From positions 1 through 64,000 of the forward strand of contig CAVPPW010000034.1 in assembly GCA_963707445.1 (NCBI GenBank): a DNA stretch of 64,000 nucleotides. The letters run 5' to 3'. The notes beneath the pieces are model-generated. The model searched no databases, was not told the origin of the DNA, and saw only the letters and a program-made list of their open reading frames with translations. The translations under genes were made by a program, and so were the position numbers. The stretch comes from JALORV01 sp963707445 (GTDB taxonomy: Bacteria; Pseudomonadota; Gammaproteobacteria; Burkholderiales; Burkholderiaceae_F). Below are positions 9,892 through 19,482 of the stretch, one piece after another (within the stretch, counting starts at the first letter, position 1; every line of letters starts with the position of its first letter).

Positions 9892-10289
9892 GGCGGTACT
9901 CCCTGCGACGGACTCAGCTCGGTGTCAGACGGATTGGAGGCTTCCGCAGACAGCGCAGCGGGACCCCACTCCCCGGGCCGTGGATAGGCGCGGGGCAAAG
10001 CCAGTTTTTCCTTAATTTTCGCGCGTTTACCGCGTTTTTGTCGGGTGGCACTTAAGATCCTAACAATATAAACAACTCAACTACAAGCCCCGCGTTCGGC
10101 CTAACCGTCCCCTTTTGGGGATTAACAACGAACGGTCGGCGACGACGCACGTCCAAGGCCTACCGTTCGGCGGCGTCACCATGGGTCCCGGCCGTTAAAT
10201 GCTCGGCTTCTATAATTCCCGACTCTTCGTGCAGCGAAGCGCAAATAAGCGGTCACTCGCACGCCCAGTTCCTTCCAGCGACGACTTCT
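9892..10289. promoter_or_regulatory. divergent control region between pilM and mrcA
   Basis: About 400 bases without a gene. It contains the most AT-rich patch of the first 20 kb (about 10045-10085, with ACAATATAAACAAC), a palindrome CCCCTTTTGGGG at 10109-10120, and flanking inverted copies of ACCGT/ACGGT. A TATAAT hexamer at 10211-10216 points toward mrcA. It should hold both divergent promoters. No confident -35/-10 pair for pilM was found. Confidence 0.55.
10211..10216 (+). promoter_or_regulatory. -10-like TATAAT upstream of mrcA
   Basis: A consensus TATAAT lies 74 bases before the mrcA GTG. The sequence 17-18 bases upstream (CCCGGC) is not a good -35, so only the -10 is supported. Confidence 0.4.
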
Positions 10290-12668
10290 GTGTCCGAGGA
10301 CAAGCCCGGCAGCAGCAATAACGCAGCGCCCGCCCCGCGGCGGCCACGGCCCTGGTATTTGAGCGCCTTGTTGTGGGTCGGCGGGCTCGCCGGCGCGGGC
10401 CTCGCCTCGGTCCTGCTGCTGCTCACGTTCGCGTTCGCGGTCGTGTACGCGAACCTGCCTTCGATCGATGCTCTGACGGACTACCGACCGAAGATCCCGC
10501 TTCGCGTCTGGACCGCGGACGGCCTGCTGATCGGCGAATTCGGCGAAGAGCGTCGAGACTACGTAGCGGTCGCCGATATGCCGGACCTGATGAAGAAGGC
10601 GATCCTCGCCGCCGAAGACGATCGGTTCTACGAGCATCGCGGCGTCGACTACGCCGGCCTGGCGCGCGCGGCGGTGTCGAACTTCGTCTCGGGAAGGCGC
10701 GGCCAGGGCGGCAGCACGATCACGATGCAGGTGGCCCGCAATTTCTTCCTGAGCTCTGAGCGCAGCTACATCCGCAAGATCTACGAAATCGCGCTGGCGT
10801 ACAAGATCGAGTCATCGCTCAGCAAGGACAGGATCTTCGAGGTCTATGCCAACCAGATCTTCCTCGGTCAGCGGGCCTACGGTTTTGCGGCCGCCTCGCA
10901 GGTCTACTTTGGCAAGAAGCTGAAGGATCTGACGGTCGCCGAAATGGCCACGCTTGCGGGCCTGCCGGTGGCACCGAGCGCCTACAACCCGTTCGTGAAT
11001 CCGAAGCGCGCCAAGAGTCGGCAGCAGTACGTGCTGACGCGAATGCTGGACCTCGGCTACATCGATCGGCCGACGTTCGATGCCGCGCTCGCGCAGGAAC
11101 TCAAGCCGCGCCATGGCAGCGCACTCGCCGACGAGTCGCCGCGGATGCGCCTGCACGCCGAGTACGCAGCCGAACTTGCGCGTCTTCTCGTTTATGAGGT
11201 GTTCCGCGACGAGACGTATACGCGCGGCCTGAATGTCACGACGACGCTGCGCCGCGAGGATCAGGAAGTGGCTTACGGCGCCCTGCGCAAGGCGGTGCTC
11301 GATTACGACCGCAAGTACGGATATCGCGGACCGGAAGCCTTCATCGACATGGTCGCCGATCCGGCCACGCGCGACCAGCGCATCGAGGACGCGCTGGTGG
11401 AGGCGATCGACAGCCCGAACATGCTGCCGGCGGTAGTGCTCGAGGCCACGCCGCAGCTGCTCCGCCTGGCAGTGCAAGGGGCACAGACCGTCGAAATCAA
11501 GGGCGACGGACTCAAGTTCGTCGCCGCCTCACTCTCGCCGAAGGCTCAGCCGGCACGCAGGATCATTCCGGGCGCAGTGGTCCGCATCGCCCGCAGCGAG
11601 AAGGCCGGCTGGGAGATCGTGCAGCTGCCGCAAGTCGAGGCGGCATTTGTCGCCGCGAATTCGCGCAATGGCGCAATCCGCGCGCTGGTGGGCGGCTTCG
11701 ACTTCAACCTGAACAAGTTCAATCACGTGACGCAGGCTTGGCGCCAGCCGGGCTCGAGTTTCAAGCCGTTCATATATTCCGCGTCGCTGGAAAAAGGTTT
11801 CACCCCCAGCACGCTGATCAACGACGCGCCGATATCGATCGATCCGGACCTGACCGGCGGGCAGGTGTGGGAACCGAAGAACTACGACGGCAAGTTCGAG
11901 GGGCCGATGCGCCTGCGGCAGGGTCTGGCGAAATCGAAGAATCTGGTGTCGATCCGCATCCTGCAGGCCATAGGTCCGCGCTATGCGCAGGACTGGATCA
12001 CGCGGTTCGGGTTCGAGGCGGAGAAGCATCCGGCCTATCTGACGATGGCCCTAGGTGCGGGTTCGGTGACGCCCTGGTCGATGCTCAATGCCTATGCCGT
12101 GTTTGCCAACGGCGGCTATGGCGTGCAACTGCATCTGATCAGCAAGGTCACCGATGCCAACGGGAAAGTCCTGATGGAAGCGCGGCCGGTCAACGCGGCG
12201 GACAGCGCCGTGCGGGTATTAAACGAGCGCAACGCGTTCGTCATGGACAGCCTGCTGAAGGAAGTCGCTCGCAGCGGGACCGCGGCACGCGCCTATGCGA
12301 CGCTGAAGCGCACCGACATCGGCGGCAAGACGGGCACGACGAACGACTCGCACGATGCGTGGTTCGCAGGGTACGGCGGCGACCTCGTCGCCGTGGCGTG
12401 GATGGGGTTCGACCAGCCGCGCCCACTCGGCGAACGCGAGACCGGCGGCGGCCTGGCGTTGCCGATATGGATTTCCTACATGACGCGGGCGCTCAACGGC
12501 GTGCCGGAGGCTCCGCGCACAGCGCCGGCGGGAATCGTCGAACTGGGCGGCGAGTATTACTACGTCGAGCATCAGCCCGGACAGGGCGTTGCGAGCGTCG
12601 GAATCGAGGACGGACTTCCCCCGGAAGAAAAGGCGAAGCGCGAGACGGTGCGCGAACAGATCTTCTAG
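10290..12668 (+). CDS. mrcA: penicillin-binding protein 1A (bifunctional transglycosylase/transpeptidase)
   Basis: Class A PBP of 792 aa that polymerises and crosslinks peptidoglycan in the periplasm. One N-terminal membrane segment (about residues 31-53) is followed by a GT51 glycosyltransferase domain with catalytic Glu in AAEDDRFYEHRG (about 107-118) and GGSTITMQVARN. The transpeptidase domain has SSFK (active-site Ser about 489), SKN (about 549-551) and KTGTT (about 680-684). An OB-like linker lies between the two. GTG at 10290 is used; it lacks a strong Shine-Dalgarno. It diverges from pilM. The gene is intact. Confidence 0.97.
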   Translation: MSEDKPGSSNNAAPAPRRPRPWYLSALLWVGGLAGAGLASVLLLLTFAFAVVYANLPSIDALTDYRPKIPLRVWTADGLLIGEFGEERRDYVAVADMPDLMKKAILAAEDDRFYEHRGVDYAGLARAAVSNFVSGRRGQGGSTITMQVARNFFLSSERSYIRKIYEIALAYKIESSLSKDRIFEVYANQIFLGQRAYGFAAASQVYFGKKLKDLTVAEMATLAGLPVAPSAYNPFVNPKRAKSRQQYVLTRMLDLGYIDRPTFDAALAQELKPRHGSALADESPRMRLHAEYAAELARLLVYEVFRDETYTRGLNVTTTLRREDQEVAYGALRKAVLDYDRKYGYRGPEAFIDMVADPATRDQRIEDALVEAIDSPNMLPAVVLEATPQLLRLAVQGAQTVEIKGDGLKFVAASLSPKAQPARRIIPGAVVRIARSEKAGWEIVQLPQVEAAFVAANSRNGAIRALVGGFDFNLNKFNHVTQAWRQPGSSFKPFIYSASLEKGFTPSTLINDAPISIDPDLTGGQVWEPKNYDGKFEGPMRLRQGLAKSKNLVSIRILQAIGPRYAQDWITRFGFEAEKHPAYLTMALGAGSVTPWSMLNAYAVFANGGYGVQLHLISKVTDANGKVLMEARPVNAADSAVRVLNERNAFVMDSLLKEVARSGTAARAYATLKRTDIGGKTGTTNDSHDAWFAGYGGDLVAVAWMGFDQPRPLGERETGGGLALPIWISYMTRALNGVPEAPRTAPAGIVELGGEYYYVEHQPGQGVASVGIEDGLPPEEKAKRETVREQIF

Positions 12669-12690
12669 TTCGACGTCCGACTGCGATCGG

Positions 12691-13014
12691 TCAGCGCTTG
12701 CGGCTGCCGAAGACGATTGCGCTGCCGCCCAGTGCCGAAACGATGCGGGACAGCGCGGCGAACAATTCCGTGCCGTCGCGCGTGTCGCGCCAGCCGTCCC
12801 GCCACTCGTAGTGATGCGCCCCGCTGCGCGCCGCCAGCCACAGCTGCTGCATCGGCGCCTGGCTGTTGACCACCACCCGGGCGCCGTCGGCGAATTCCAG
12901 CGTCAGCACATTGCCGGCGCGACTGAGCTCGATGTCGAGGCCACTGGCGTCGACCGCGTCCTCGATGTCGGCAAGCGCGGCTTCTACGCGCTCCATGAAT
13001 TCGGAATCGGTCAT
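12691..13014 (-). CDS. cyaY: frataxin-like iron donor CyaY
   Basis: Small 107-aa frataxin family protein that binds iron and regulates Fe-S cluster assembly with IscS. The acidic helix MERVEAALADIEDAV is the iron-binding face. The central sheet has VLTLEFADGARVVVNSQ, and PMQQLWLAARSGAHHYEW with RDTRDGTELF is the family signature. Its ATG is only 18 bases from the divergent lptM start, so both promoters must overlap; the cyaY / lptM divergence is conserved in Proteobacteria. Confidence 0.95.
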   Translation of the reverse strand: MTDSEFMERVEAALADIEDAVDASGLDIELSRAGNVLTLEFADGARVVVNSQAPMQQLWLAARSGAHHYEWRDGWRDTRDGTELFAALSRIVSALGGSAIVFGSRKR

Positions 13015-13032
13015 GTTAGATTCGTTTGCACG

Positions 13033-13246
13033 ATGGCTACCGGTCGAATCAGCATTCTAGGCAGCGCAATCGTGATTGCGCTGTCAGCTTGCGGCCAGAA
13101 GGGTCCCCTGACGCTGCCACCGCCTGTTGCCGCACCGCAGTCGCGCGCCCCGGGCGACGCGTCCAATCCGCCACCGGCGGACGCCGGCCGAGCGGCCCGG
13201 CGAGAAGCGCTTCCCCGACGTTCCGGCCACCAACGAACCGCGATGA
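13033..13246 (+). CDS. lptM: LPS translocon maturation chaperone LptM-like small lipoprotein (frameshifted)
   Basis: Short lipoprotein with signal ISILGSAIVIALSAC and the family motif CGQKGPLTLP directly after the acylated Cys. LptM (formerly YifL) helps LptD fold in the outer membrane. In the raw frame it reads straight through into lysA. In the next frame the tail is GEKRFPDVPATNEPR followed by TGA, and that TGA overlaps the lysA ATG (ATGA). One extra G near 13194 explains this and restores a 70-aa protein. It is therefore a separate gene translationally coupled to lysA, not a fusion. Confidence 0.85.
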
Positions 13247-14521
13247 GCATTGCGCTGCCCGACGAGGCGGGCTTTTCGTATCGCGGCGGCGTTCTCCACT
13301 GCGAGGGCGTGTCTGTCGCAGCGCTGGCGCATCGCTTCGGCACGCCGCTCTACGTTTATTCGCGCGCGGCGATCACGCGTGCGTTCGAGGCGTATGCCGA
13401 AGCGCTGGCCGGGCCGCCGCGCACTGGTCTGCTATGCGATGAAGGCGAACTCCAACCTCGCGGTGCTCGACGTGCTGGCGCGGCTGGGCGCAGGCTTCGA
13501 CATCGTTTCCGGCGGTGAGCTGGCCCGCGTGCTGGCCGCCGGCGGCGATCCCGCCAAGGTGGTGTTCTCCGGCGTCGGCAAGACCGAACAGGAGATCGAG
13601 CAGGCGCTGCGGGCCGACATCCTGTGCTTCAACATCGAGTCGGCCGCCGAACTCGATCGCATCGACGCGGTGGCGCGACGCCTGCGCCAGCGCGCACGCA
13701 TTTCGGTTCGCGTGAATCCGGACGTCGACCCGCGCACGCATCCGTACATCTCGACGGGACTGAAGGCCAACAAGTTCGGCGTCGGACACGAGGAGACGCT
13801 TGCGCTGTATCGGTCGGCGGCGTCACGCGCCCGGCGTCGAGGTGGTCGGAATCGACTGCCACATCGGATCGCAGGTCACCGAGCTCGAGCCCTACCTCGA
13901 CGCAGCCGACCGCGTGCTCGACCTGGTCGAGGCGAGTCGAAGGCACTCGGCATCCGTCTGCAGCACATCGACTTCGGCGGCGGCCTCGGCATCCGCTACG
14001 CGGACGAGACGCCGCCGGCACAGGCCACGCTGGTGCGCGCGATCCTGCAGCGCGTGGATGCCCGCGGCGTTGCCGACAGGATGCTGATGTTCGAGCCCGG
14101 CCGTTCGATCGTCGGCAATGCCGGCATCCTCGTGACGCGGGTCGAGTACCTGAAGCGAACCGAGGTCAAGAACTTCGCGATCGTCGATGCGGCGATGAAC
14201 GACCTGCTGCGGCCGACGCTGTACGACGCCTGGATGGGCGTCGTGCCGGTTCAGCCCCGGTCCGGAGCGGCGGAGCATTACGACATCGTCGGTCCGATCT
14301 GCGAGTCGGGCGACTGGCTGGCGCGCGACCGCGCACTGGCGCTTCTGCCGGGCGACCTGCTTGCGATCACGAGCAGCGGCGCCTACGGCATGGCGATGAG
14401 CTCGAACTACAACACCCGTGCTCGCGCGGCCGAGGTCATGGTCGATGGCGACCGCGCCTACGAAGTGCGGCGCCGCGAAAGCATCGCCGAGCTCTTCGCC
14501 GGCGAATCGACGCTTCCCTGA
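13243..14521 (+). CDS. lysA: diaminopimelate decarboxylase (frameshifted)
   Basis: PLP enzyme making L-lysine from meso-diaminopimelate. Seen in order: the start MSIALPDEAGFSYRG, TPLYVYSRAAI, the PLP lysine motif VCYAMKANSNLAVL, GFDIVSGGEL, HIGSQ with Cys just before, HIDFGGGLGI, EPGRSIVGNAG and the active-site CESGD. The frame changes near 13420 (before ALVCYAMK), 13825 (before APGVEVVGIDCHIGS) and 13935 (before SKALGIRLQ). Removing one, one and two bases gives about 424 aa, normal for the family. The start overlaps the lptM stop. The enzyme is needed for lysine and lies at the end of the route that also supplies peptidoglycan precursor. Confidence 0.94.
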
Positions 14522-14627
14522 CGCGCGTACCCGCGGCCAGCCGGCAGTACCCGCGAGCAGCCTGACGACCGCGACTGCAGCGGACCGGAAGGCTAGACTG
14601 GTTCGTCGCGCTGCACCTGGAAGCGCC

Positions 14628-15670
14628 ATGCACATCGAACACGAGGTCAAGCTCGATTTCAAGGATGTCCTGATCCGACCGAAGCGGTCGACTCTGACGT
14701 CCCGCTCGGACGTGGACATCACGCGCGACTTCACGTTCCGTCACGCCGGCGTGAAGTATCACGGCATTCCGATCATCGCGTCGAACATGGACACGACGGG
14801 GACGTTCGAGATGGCGCGCGCGCTCGGCGAGTTTCAGGCTCTCGACCGCGCTGCACAAGCACTACAGCGTCGAGGATTGCGTCAAGTTCTTCCAGTCGCT
14901 CGAGCGCAAGTCGGCCGCGTTTTACTCGATGGGCATCACCAAGGCCGACGAGGAGAAGTTCAAGCGCGTCATGGACGCGGCCGGACCTGCGCTCGAATAC
15001 GTCTGCATCGACGTCGCCAACGGCTACCACGAGAATTTCGTCACCTTCGTCACGCGCATCCGCACTCAGTATCCGCGGCTCGTGATCATGGCCGGAAACG
15101 TGGTCACCGGCGAGATGACGGAGGAACTGATTCTTTCGGGCGCCGACATCGTCAAGGTCGGCATCGGACCCGGATCGGTCTGCACGACACGCAAGATGAC
15201 CGGGGTCGGCTACCCGCAGCTTTCGGCGGTGATCGAATGCGCGGATGCGGCGCATGGTCTGTCGGGCCTGATCTGCGCCGATGGCGGCTGCAGCACGCCG
15301 GGGGACGTCGCCAAGGCGTTTGGCGGCGGCGCCGACTTCGTCATGCTCGGCGGCATGTTCGCCGGTCATGACGAATCGGGCGGTGAACGCGTCGAACGCG
15401 ACGGGTCGAGCTACAAGCGCTTTTACGGCATGAGCAGCAAGGCCGCGATGGAGCGCTACTCAGGAGGAGTTGCCGGCTACCGGGCTGCCGAAGGCAAGGA
15501 GGTGCTGGTGCCGTACCGCGGGCCCGGTCGCAAACACCGCACAGGAGATCCTCGGCGGCGTCCGCTCGGCCTGCACCTACGTCGGCGCGCGCCGGCTCAA
15601 GGAACTTTCGAAGCGCACGAGCTTCGTGCGCGTCAGTCAGCAGGTCAACGAGGTCTTCGGCAAGTCCTGA
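14628..15670 (+). CDS. guaC: GMP reductase (frameshifted)
   Basis: IMPDH/GMPR TIM-barrel enzyme converting GMP to IMP with NADPH, for guanine salvage. The restored length is 346 aa, matching the classical GuaC type rather than the longer IMPDH with CBS domains. The N-terminus has LDFKDVLIRPKRSTL; the catalytic Cys is in GIGPGSVCTTRKMTG; ICADGGCSTPGDVAKA and a flap region KRFYGMSSKAAMER follow. Frame breaks lie near 14845 (before ALHKHYSVEDCV) and 15525 (a CCC run before VANTAQEILGG); each is cured by dropping one base. ATG at 14628 is preceded by GGAAG. Confidence 0.93.
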
Positions 15671-15699
15671 CCGAGTCGGGACGCTCGGGAGCCCGTCGC

Positions 15700-16360
15700 T
15701 CAGCGGCGCAGGCCCTGGATGTAGTCGGCCACTGCGCGCATCTCGGCCTCGCTCATGCGCGCAGCGATCTGCTGCATCGGCAGGTTGTTGTGGCGCGTGC
15801 CATCGCGGAAGGCCTTCAGCGTCGCCTCGACGTACTCGGCGTGCTGGCCCGCCGAGGCGCGGATACTGGTTCGGAATTCCGGCGCCGGTCGGGTTATGGC
15901 AGCCGGAACACGCCGGCAGCGCCTTGTCAGCGATGCCCGCGCGCCAGATGCGCTGCCCCAGTTCGAGCGTGTCCTGGTTGCGCGCCGTGCCCGGGCTTCT
16001 GCGTCTGACTCGCGAAAACCAGGCGGCGACATCGCGCCGGTCCTGTTCCGACAGGCCGGCAGCGATGCCGTTCATGATCGCGTTTTCGCGCGCCGGTTTC
16101 TGTTCGCCCGCGCGCACCGTGTAGTCCACCAGCTGCTTGAACAGATACGCCGAGTGCTGTTGCGCCAGCTTGGGGATTGCCGGGAATCGTCGAATTGCCG
16201 TCGGCGGCATGGCAGGCAGCACAGACCTGCGATGCGATCTGCTGACCCTTGGCCGCATCCGACTTTCGGCGCTGCCTTCTCCTGCGCCGACCGCAGCCGC
16301 CGCAAGGCCGCCGACTGCCACGAGCACGAACCCGCAACGACGCCACGTCGACATTCTCAT
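15700..16360 (-). CDS. periplasmic diheme cytochrome c (c4-like), multiply frameshifted
   Basis: Electron-transfer protein with a signal peptide (GFVLVAVGGLAAAAV) and two heme-attachment motifs, CAACH and CSGCH. Each half shows the cytochrome c4 pattern, for example NPKLAQQHSAYLFKQL in the first and YPRLGGQHAEYVEATL in the second, and the end is MRAVADYIQGL. Six small frame changes between about 16285 and 15885 scatter these pieces. All can be cured by removing one or two bases (seven in total), giving 217 aa, the usual c4 size. Cytochrome c4 proteins carry electrons between the bc1 complex and terminal oxidases. It faces engB on the opposite strand. Confidence 0.86.
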
Positions 16361-16503
16361 TGCTCGCCTTCGATGGTTGTGCGTGCGAGGCGGCCGCCTG
16401 CGAGCGCAGGCCCTCTCGCCTCTGCGCCGCCAGCTGCCGGCGATACCGGCGGGCCGCTCTGCAAAGCCGCGTATTCTACCGAACTCCCGATCGCCGCCCG
16501 CCC

Positions 16504-17133
16504 GTGTCCCTGTCGCTGTTCCACTCCGCGCGCTTCGCAACCTCGGTGGCCGATCTGACCACCATCGCACCGCCCGCCCTGCCCGAAATCGCTTTCGCCG
16601 GACGCTCGAACGCCGGCAAGTCCACCGTCATCAACGTGCTGACGCAGCAGAAGCGAGCTGGCATTCGCCAGCAAGACGCCGGGTCGCACGCAGCTGCTGA
16701 ACTTCTTCGTGCTGAGCGAGAAGAACGAGCACGGCGATCGCGTCGAGCGCGGTGCACTGGTCGACTCTACCCGGCTACGGCTACGCGCGGGCGGATGCCG
16801 GCCAAAGGGCGACCTGGGATGCCCTCGTCGGCGGCTATGTCGGCAATCGCCAGTCGCTGATCGGCATCGTGCTGGTCATGGACGCGCGCCGGCCGTTCAT
16901 GCCGCCCGACGAAGCGCTGCTGCGCTTCATCGATCGGCGCGGCTGCCTGCTGCACTTTCTGCTGAACAAGTCGGATCAGCTGGGCACGACCGAGCGCCGC
17001 GCCGCGCTTGCCGGTTGCGCGCAAGCGCGCCGCAACCATCGGTCCGCGCGCCAGCGCGCAACTGTTTTCCGCTCTCAAGCGCGAGGGCATCGAGGAACTC
17101 GCCGAGACGCTGACGCGCTGGCTCTTCGCTTGA
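16504..17133 (+). CDS. engB: ribosome-biogenesis GTPase EngB/YsxC (frameshifted)
   Basis: Essential small GTPase acting in 50S subunit assembly. The G1 loop GRSNAGKSTVINVL and G4 NKSD are visible; G3 reads DSPGYGYA only after removing one base near 16770. Two other breaks, near 16660 (before LAFASKTPGRTQLLNF) and 17015 (before VARKRAATIGPRAS), are also single extra bases. The restored protein is 208 aa, almost the same as the E. coli protein. Start GTG at 16504 (MSLSLFHSARF). Immediately upstream and convergent to it is the cytochrome c start region; hemB follows on the same strand. Confidence 0.92.
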
Positions 17134-17169
17134 TGAGCTGCGCGGGCCGTATGATGAACGCAAAAAAAT

Positions 17170-17190
17170 GCCCCGGAGTACGTCCGGGGC
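17170..17190. terminator. terminator-like hairpin between engB and hemB
   Basis: Perfect 8-bp stem GCCCCGGA / TCCGGGGC with a 5-base loop. Seven A residues lie on its left side, so the T-tract needed for an intrinsic terminator is on the minus strand; to the right there is no T-run. In plus orientation it could still act as a weak stop or processing site after engB. Confidence 0.5.
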
Positions 17191-17306
17191 TGCAACGCCT
17201 GTCATGGCGCCCGCTCAGGGAGGTCAAGCGGGAGACGACGGAACACCATCATCTGTCACGGAAGATAGCGGACGCGTTTCAGGACTTCGAGTTGGGACTT
17301 CCCCTC

Positions 17307-18314
17307 ATGCATATCCTTGGCCAGTTCCCCGCAGTGCGCATGCGGCGCATGCGCCGCGACGACTTTTCCCGCCGCCTGATGCGCGAGAACGTGCTGACGG
17401 CCAACGACCTGATCTATCCGGTCTTCATCCTCGAGGGTCAGCGGCGGCGTGAAGCGGTGGCCTCGATGCCCGGCGTCGAACGCGTGTCGATCGACGAACT
17501 GTTGCCGATTGCCGAGGAATGCGTCGAGCTTGGCATCCCGGTCATCGCGCTGTTCCCGGTGATCGAGGGCGCACTGAAGTCCGAAGACGGTGCCGAAGCG
17601 ACCAACGCCGACGGACTCGTGCCGCGCGCCGTCAAGGCGCTGAAGCAGCGCTTTCCGGGACTCGGCGTGCTGACCGACGTGGCGCTCGATCCGTACACGA
17701 CCCATGGGCAGGACGGACTGATCGACAACGGCGGCTACGTGCTCAATGACGAGTCGGTCGCCGTCCTGGTCCGGCAGGCGCTGGTGCAGGCGGCAGCCGG
17801 AGTCGACATCGTGGCGCCGAGCGACATGATGGATGGCCGCATCGGCGCGATCCGGCACGCGCTGGAGGCCGCCGGCCACATCCATACCCGCATCATGGCG
17901 TACGCGGCGAAGTACGCCAGCGCGTTCTATGGCCCGTTCCGCGATGCCGTCGGCTCTGCGCCCAACCTGGGCAAGTCGAACAAGATGGTCTACCAGATGG
18001 ACCCGGCCAACACCGATGAAGCCCTGTGGGAAGTGGGCCTCGATCTCGCCGAAGGCGCCGACATGGTCATGGTCAAGCCCGGCATGCCCTACCTCGACAT
18101 CGTGCGGCGCGTGAAGGACGCATTTCACGCTCCGACGTTCGTCTACCAGGTGAGCGGCGAATACTCGATGCTGAAGGCCGCGGCGGCCAACGGCTGGCTC
18201 GACGAAAAAAAGGTCGTGCTCGAGTCGCTGCTCGGCTTCAAGCGCGCGGGCGCCGATGGCGTGCTGACGTATTTCGCACTGCCGGTGGCCCGCTGGCTCA
18301 AGTCGGAACGCTGA
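17307..18314 (+). CDS. hemB: delta-aminolevulinic acid dehydratase (porphobilinogen synthase)
   Basis: Condenses two 5-aminolevulinate molecules to porphobilinogen in heme synthesis. 335 aa. The N-terminal RRMRRDDFSRRLMRENVL, the AAKYASAFYGPFRDAVGS segment and the Schiff-base lysine motif MVMVKPGMPYLDIV are clear. The start ATG 17307 (MHILGQFPAVRMRRMRRD) matches the usual betaproteobacterial N-terminus; ATG 17340 is an internal alternative. Intact. It lies downstream of engB, a linkage seen in Burkholderiales. Confidence 0.97.
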   Translation: MHILGQFPAVRMRRMRRDDFSRRLMRENVLTANDLIYPVFILEGQRRREAVASMPGVERVSIDELLPIAEECVELGIPVIALFPVIEGALKSEDGAEATNADGLVPRAVKALKQRFPGLGVLTDVALDPYTTHGQDGLIDNGGYVLNDESVAVLVRQALVQAAAGVDIVAPSDMMDGRIGAIRHALEAAGHIHTRIMAYAAKYASAFYGPFRDAVGSAPNLGKSNKMVYQMDPANTDEALWEVGLDLAEGADMVMVKPGMPYLDIVRRVKDAFHAPTFVYQVSGEYSMLKAAAANGWLDEKKVVLESLLGFKRAGADGVLTYFALPVARWLKSER

Positions 18315-18323
18315 GGAGGCTGC

Positions 18324-19427
18324 GTGAGATGGTTCGCGGTCGGCGCGCAGCGCGCGACCGAACTCGGCGAGGCGCCGGACACCGTGCCGGCCGATGGCTT
18401 CCTCTGGCTCGACATGCTGCACGACGAGGTCATCGACAATCCTGACAGCTTGCGCGAGGCGGTGCAGCGCGTCGCCGGCGTGCGCCTCGACGATCTGCAC
18501 GTCCAGGACGCGGCCAACCTGCAACACCCGTCCTATTTCGATCGCACCAGCAGCTACGACATGCTGGTATTCCGCAAGCTCGCGGTCGGAGAACTGCGCC
18601 CGCTTGAGGAAAAGTCGGCCCCTGCCGACCAGCGGCGCATGCTGCAGGAGATCGTGACGCGCCCGATCACGTTCTTCCTGCTCGAGCGGATGCTGGTCAC
18701 TGTGCGTCAGGGCACGAGCAAGACGATCGAGCAGGTCCGGCAGCGACTGCTCGACCCGCGCGGACGTCCGGACCTCGGCTCATACGACCGGTCACGGCTG
18801 CCGAAGTCGGCGGGCGAACTGATGCTGCGCATGCTCAACGGCATGGTGGACCGCTATCTGGACCTGCGCGAGCCGCTGTCCGATCGGCTCGACCGCTGGC
18901 AGCGCGACTTGCTCGATCCACGTCGGCCATTTAACAACTGGTCGGCGCTGCTCGAGGCCCGCATCGAACTGCGCAAGCTCGAGAACCTGTGCGAAGGTCA
19001 GCATGACGCGCTGACGGAACTGCGCGACTCCTACCTCGAGGAAACGCCGGATGCGAGCCTCAACGACGCCTATCTGGTGCGCATGAATGACGTGCTGGAG
19101 CACATCCAGCGCGTGCTGCACCATGCGCGGCGGCTCGAGGCGTCGTCCGAGTCCGCGGTGCAGCTGCACTTCTCGGCCAACACTCACCAGACCAATGAGA
19201 TCGTCCGCAAGCTGACGGCGATCGCAGCCATCTTCGCGCCGCTCACCCTGATCAGCGGCGTATTCGGCATGAACTTCCAGCACATGCCGTTGCTTTCCGA
19301 CTTCGATGGCTTCTGGTGGACGATCGCCGGGATGACGGCCATAGTCGTCGTGATGCTGCTGTACTTCTGGGCCCGCCGCATCCTGGACCGGCCACGCAGG
19401 CCGCGACCGCCGCGCTGGTTGCGCTGA
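18324..19427 (+). CDS. CorA-family magnesium/cobalt transporter-like protein
   Basis: Inner-membrane protein of 367 aa of the CorA/ZntB superfamily. A long soluble, mainly helical N-terminal region is followed by two C-terminal membrane segments. The first, IAAIFAPLTLISGVFGMNF, carries the signature GMN motif with QHMP after it; the second is IAGMTAIVVVMLLYFW. Such proteins form pentameric divalent-cation channels, most often for Mg2+. GTG at 18324 is preceded by GGAGG. It begins nine bases after hemB and is probably cotranscribed with it. The exact ion is not determined by sequence. Confidence 0.9.
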   Translation: MRWFAVGAQRATELGEAPDTVPADGFLWLDMLHDEVIDNPDSLREAVQRVAGVRLDDLHVQDAANLQHPSYFDRTSSYDMLVFRKLAVGELRPLEEKSAPADQRRMLQEIVTRPITFFLLERMLVTVRQGTSKTIEQVRQRLLDPRGRPDLGSYDRSRLPKSAGELMLRMLNGMVDRYLDLREPLSDRLDRWQRDLLDPRRPFNNWSALLEARIELRKLENLCEGQHDALTELRDSYLEETPDASLNDAYLVRMNDVLEHIQRVLHHARRLEASSESAVQLHFSANTHQTNEIVRKLTAIAAIFAPLTLISGVFGMNFQHMPLLSDFDGFWWTIAGMTAIVVVMLLYFWARRILDRPRRPRPPRWLR

Positions 19428-19482
19428 CACCGGCACGACAAATTGGCCGCGTCCAGCGGTCGCCGGACACTGCCTCCGGCTT

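Noticed and set aside
13033..13520. LptM-LysA fusion protein
   Set aside because: Removing one G near 13194 gives a normal LptM tail whose TGA overlaps the lysA ATG, the usual coupled arrangement.
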